From contig JAJDCT010000062.1 of assembly GCA_029260695.1 (NCBI GenBank), positions 1 through 7,581 on the forward strand: 7,581 nt of DNA, read 5' to 3'. The position numbers and the translations under genes are program-made. Under the pieces are notes generated by a model. The model had not been told where the DNA came from. It saw nothing but the letters and a program-made list of their open reading frames with translations, and searched no databases. The stretch is from Phycisphaeraceae bacterium (GTDB taxonomy: Bacteria; Planctomycetota; Phycisphaerae; Phycisphaerales; Phycisphaeraceae). This document shows, piece by piece, positions 6,044-7,581 of the stretch; the stretch's first letter is position 1, and each line of letters starts with the position of its first letter.

Positions 6044-6066
6044 GTCTAACCCCGTGCTGATCGAAC

Positions 6067-6942
6067 TTACCCGTCCCCGCCTCGCCCCACCGCGCTGACC
6101 GTCAGCGCAAGGTTCCCGCTGCCGCTGCGGAACCCTTCCAGATCAAGTGATACATAAAGATACCCTGCGCTACGCACCCCCTGCGCCACCGCCTGCCTCA
6201 CGTCTTCATCCATCAGCCGGGGCACCTGGTCCATCGGCAACTCGATCCGCGCAACCTGACCGTGGTGCCTGACCCGGCACCCGGTAAACCCAAGCCCGCG
6301 CAGGACGTCCTCCGCCCGCTCTATCTGATTCAAAAGTTGTGGCGTCACCTCGCTGCCATAAGGCACACGGCTGGCCAGACACGCCGCCGCCGGCTTGTCC
6401 CAGTTCGACAGACCCAACACCTGCGCGACCCGACGCACCTGCTCCTTACCCAGCCCCGTCTCGATCAACGGCGATATCACCTCCGCTTCATCGGCCGCAA
6501 CCAATCCCGGACGGTGGTCGCCCAGGTCGTCGGTGTTCGTCCCGTTGGCGATGTACCGGAAGCCCAACTCCTTAGTCAGACGCCTCAGTGAGTCATAAAG
6601 GTGTGTCTTACAAAAATAACAACGGTCCCCCGCATTAGCGCGGTATCCCGCGTCGTCCTGCTCACCCGGTTTTACCTCGATCAGTTCAAGGTCCAGATCC
6701 TTCGCAATCTGACGTGCCTGTTCCAGCTCATAACGCGGCAACGAGGGGGAATCCCCGATCACCGCCAGCGCGTTGTCCCTGCCCAGAACTCGCCTCGCGA
6801 CAGCCGCCACGAGCGTTGAATCGACCCCACCTGAATACGCTGTGATAACCCGCCCCCGCCGGCTAAGCGCATCTTCCAATCGCACAAGCATGGCTGCCGC
6901 GTCGCCATAGGACATATCCGTGGGTGTCTCGTCAACCCGCAT
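6067..6942 (-). CDS. larE: LarE-type ATP-dependent sacrificial sulfur transferase
   Basis: LarE enzymes adenylate a pyridinium dicarboxylate substrate and pass sulfur to it in making the nickel-pincer nucleotide cofactor; in Lactobacillus LarE the sulfur comes from its own cysteine. The 291-residue length fits. The PP-loop SGGVDS is at 37-42. GDRCYFCKTHLYDSL (106-119) and NGTNTDDLGDHRPGL (133-147) are family signatures. NWDKPAAACLASRVPYG (180-196) carries C188, which corresponds to the sulfur-donor cysteine. GCRVRHHGQVARIELP (221-236) and YVSLDLEGFRSGS (263-275) complete the C-terminal domain. Only one cysteine lies around the donor site, which favours the sacrificial type over the iron-sulfur-cluster type. 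No larA, larB or larC is in the window, so the actual sulfur acceptor is open. The start ATG 6942 has no clear ribosome-binding site; ATG 6915 is the alternative. The exported protein follows after 23 bases. Confidence 0.92.
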   Translation of the reverse strand: MRVDETPTDMSYGDAAAMLVRLEDALSRRGRVITAYSGGVDSTLVAAVARRVLGRDNALAVIGDSPSLPRYELEQARQIAKDLDLELIEVKPGEQDDAGYRANAGDRCYFCKTHLYDSLRRLTKELGFRYIANGTNTDDLGDHRPGLVAADEAEVISPLIETGLGKEQVRRVAQVLGLSNWDKPAAACLASRVPYGSEVTPQLLNQIERAEDVLRGLGFTGCRVRHHGQVARIELPMDQVPRLMDEDVRQAVAQGVRSAGYLYVSLDLEGFRSGSGNLALTVSAVGRGGDG

Positions 6943-6948
6943 GACACC

Positions 6949-6954
6949 ATTCTA
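6949..6954 (-). promoter_or_regulatory. Isolated -10-like TAGAAT upstream of larE, possibly leaderless
   Basis: TAGAAT on the minus strand ends seven bases before the larE ATG, placing a predicted transcription start on the A of that ATG. With no Shine-Dalgarno visible, a leaderless mRNA would explain the layout. There is no -35 match at the expected distance, so this is weak. The 8-mer CCTAGAAT is shared with the mcsA promoter. Confidence 0.28.
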
Positions 6955-7259
6955 GGCCATACGACTCCTCGGCCCCACACCCGCTCCCAAACCGACCCTG
7001 CAAGCATCCACCGGACCGGCTCATCAAGTTTGACTCCGAGATTAGCCAGTTCGACCCTCGCCTTGTAGCAACATAAGAGAGTCATCACTTCTGTTAACCG
7101 CCACCAACTGTACACATCCACAATGAGTGACGGTATCCACTGAAGCCGGGCGAAGGCCACCTCACAGCCAACTAAGCAACCACCATCTATCGAGGCGCAA
7201 TCCGACACCTCGTGTTGCCCCCAGGCTACAACCGGCATGACCTATCCAGTCCAGTCCGC

Positions 7260-7276
7260 TTGAGGCCACGCCTCAA
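7260..7276. promoter_or_regulatory. Perfect palindrome TTGAGGC-CAC-GCCTCAA
   Basis: Seven-base arms are exact inverted copies around a three-base centre, about 105 bases upstream of the lipoprotein start. It could be an operator half of a paired site with 7287-7308, or a short hairpin. No T-run follows, so a terminator is unlikely. Confidence 0.5.
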
Positions 7277-7286
7277 TTACGCGCTT

Positions 7287-7308
7287 AATATATTGCTACC
7301 AATATATT
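7287..7308. promoter_or_regulatory. Perfect A/T-rich palindrome, AATATATTG arms
   Basis: AATATATTG (7287-7295) and CAATATATT (7300-7308) are exact inverted copies around CTAC. In this GC-rich setting a nine-base A/T palindrome stands out. Its location about 70 bases upstream of the lipoprotein start fits an operator or an A/T-rich promoter element (it contains TAATAT and TATATT). Confidence 0.52.
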
Positions 7309-7378
7309 TACCAGAACACCCCAGGCGATTTGGTCCCCCAGACTCCGATGCGGCACCGGATTAGCTACTTGAAGGGTG

Positions 7379-7581
7379 ATGCGTGCCATCCGCCCACTAT
7401 CCCTGATGTTTTGCCTGGCCGGCATACTGGTCTTCACCGGCTGCCAGTCCGCAGAGCTTCGCCCGGTAGACTTAGGACCACAACTGGACACCGATGGGAA
7501 CCGCCGCTCGCTCGCCCTGAACACGCCCCTGCTACACCACATCGACTCAAGGCAAGCCGCCCAACCCGGCCTCCCCTGGTA
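7379..7581 (+). CDS. Lipoprotein, N-terminal part only
   Basis: A frame starting at ATG 7379 (or the GTG directly before it at 7376) stays open to the window edge, giving 67 codons, so the 3' end is missing. The protein begins MRAIRPLSLMFCLAGILVFTGC: a basic start, a hydrophobic core and a lipobox FTGC with the lipidated Cys at residue 22. This is a type II signal peptide for export and membrane anchoring; Phe at -3 is slightly unusual. The visible mature part (QSAELRPVDLGPQLD and on, to HHIDSRQAAQPGLPW) matches no family I know. GAAGGG (7371-7376) is a close but tight ribosome-binding site. Third positions are mostly G or C, supporting real coding. It is divergent from larE. The function cannot be judged from this fragment. 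Confidence 0.78.
   Translation, partial: MRAIRPLSLMFCLAGILVFTGCQSAELRPVDLGPQLDTDGNRRSLALNTPLLHHIDSRQAAQPGLPW

Larger units (their letters stand above)
6943..7378. other. Intergenic stretch between divergent larE and lipoprotein genes
   Basis: About 435 bases separate the two divergent starts. I see no tRNA or known RNA. A minus-strand open frame covering 6759-7238 is Trp- and Cys-rich, overlaps larE out of frame and has no motif, so it is not called. The right part holds two adjacent perfect palindromes (7260-7276 and 7287-7308), the second being the most A/T-rich spot in the window. No convincing -35/-10 pair for the lipoprotein gene was found. Confidence 0.6.

Noticed and set aside
7045..7066. 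GTTCGACCC resembling a tRNA T-loop
   Set aside because: Flanking bases do not pair into a T-arm, and no acceptor, D or anticodon arm can be built.
6759..7238. Minus-strand open frame of 159 codons overlapping the larE start
   Set aside because: It is out of frame with larE over a third of its length, Trp- and Cys-rich, and shows no motif or ribosome-binding site.
1..7581. CRISPR array, prophage, toxin-antitoxin pair or new defence system
   Set aside because: No regularly spaced repeats, no phage structural or integrase genes and no small paired toxin-antitoxin genes are visible; the recognisable genes are repair, proteostasis and cofactor genes.

Overview
The window is GC-rich (by eye about 60 percent) bacterial chromosome with ordinary gene density. 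The combination of a Firmicute-type McsA-McsB arginine-kinase pair without ctsR or clpC beside it, a LarE sulfur transferase, exported proteins of unknown family and a lipoprotein suggests Planctomycetota, possibly Phycisphaerae. That placement is inference from gene content, not a measured match.

Layout, left to right. The left edge cuts mutY (+), the A/G-mismatch adenine glycosylase; its catalytic Asp, iron-sulfur cysteines and NUDIX-like C-terminal domain are present. About 490 bases follow with no convincing gene. Next comes an exported TPR-type protein (+), clearly less GC-rich at third positions than mutY. It converges on a two-gene operon (-) of small tandem-CBS proteins, which has a good sigma70-type promoter at 3129-3156. 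After that, all on the minus strand and transcribed right to left, come larE, an unrecognised 356-residue exported protein, mcsA and mcsB. larE and the exported protein are 23 bases apart. mcsA has its own promoter (4919-4947). mcsA and mcsB overlap by four bases (GTGA). At the right edge, after about 435 bases without a clear gene, a lipoprotein gene (+) starts and runs out of the window.

How the genes work together. McsA and McsB form a protein-arginine phosphorylation unit, which in Firmicutes tags damaged proteins for ClpC-ClpP. LarE is an ATP-dependent sulfur donor enzyme. The CBS pair probably senses adenine nucleotides or regulates a partner. I see no functional link between these units beyond position.

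No clearly new multi-gene system is evident. The points most worth following are: a McsB whose allosteric phosphoarginine motif (RDxxRA) reads RRAARA; an mcsB ribosome-binding site buried in a perfect hairpin at the mcsA stop; a perfect inverted repeat across the mcsA -10 box; two adjacent perfect palindromes upstream of the lipoprotein gene; and the unrecognised exported protein between larE and mcsA.
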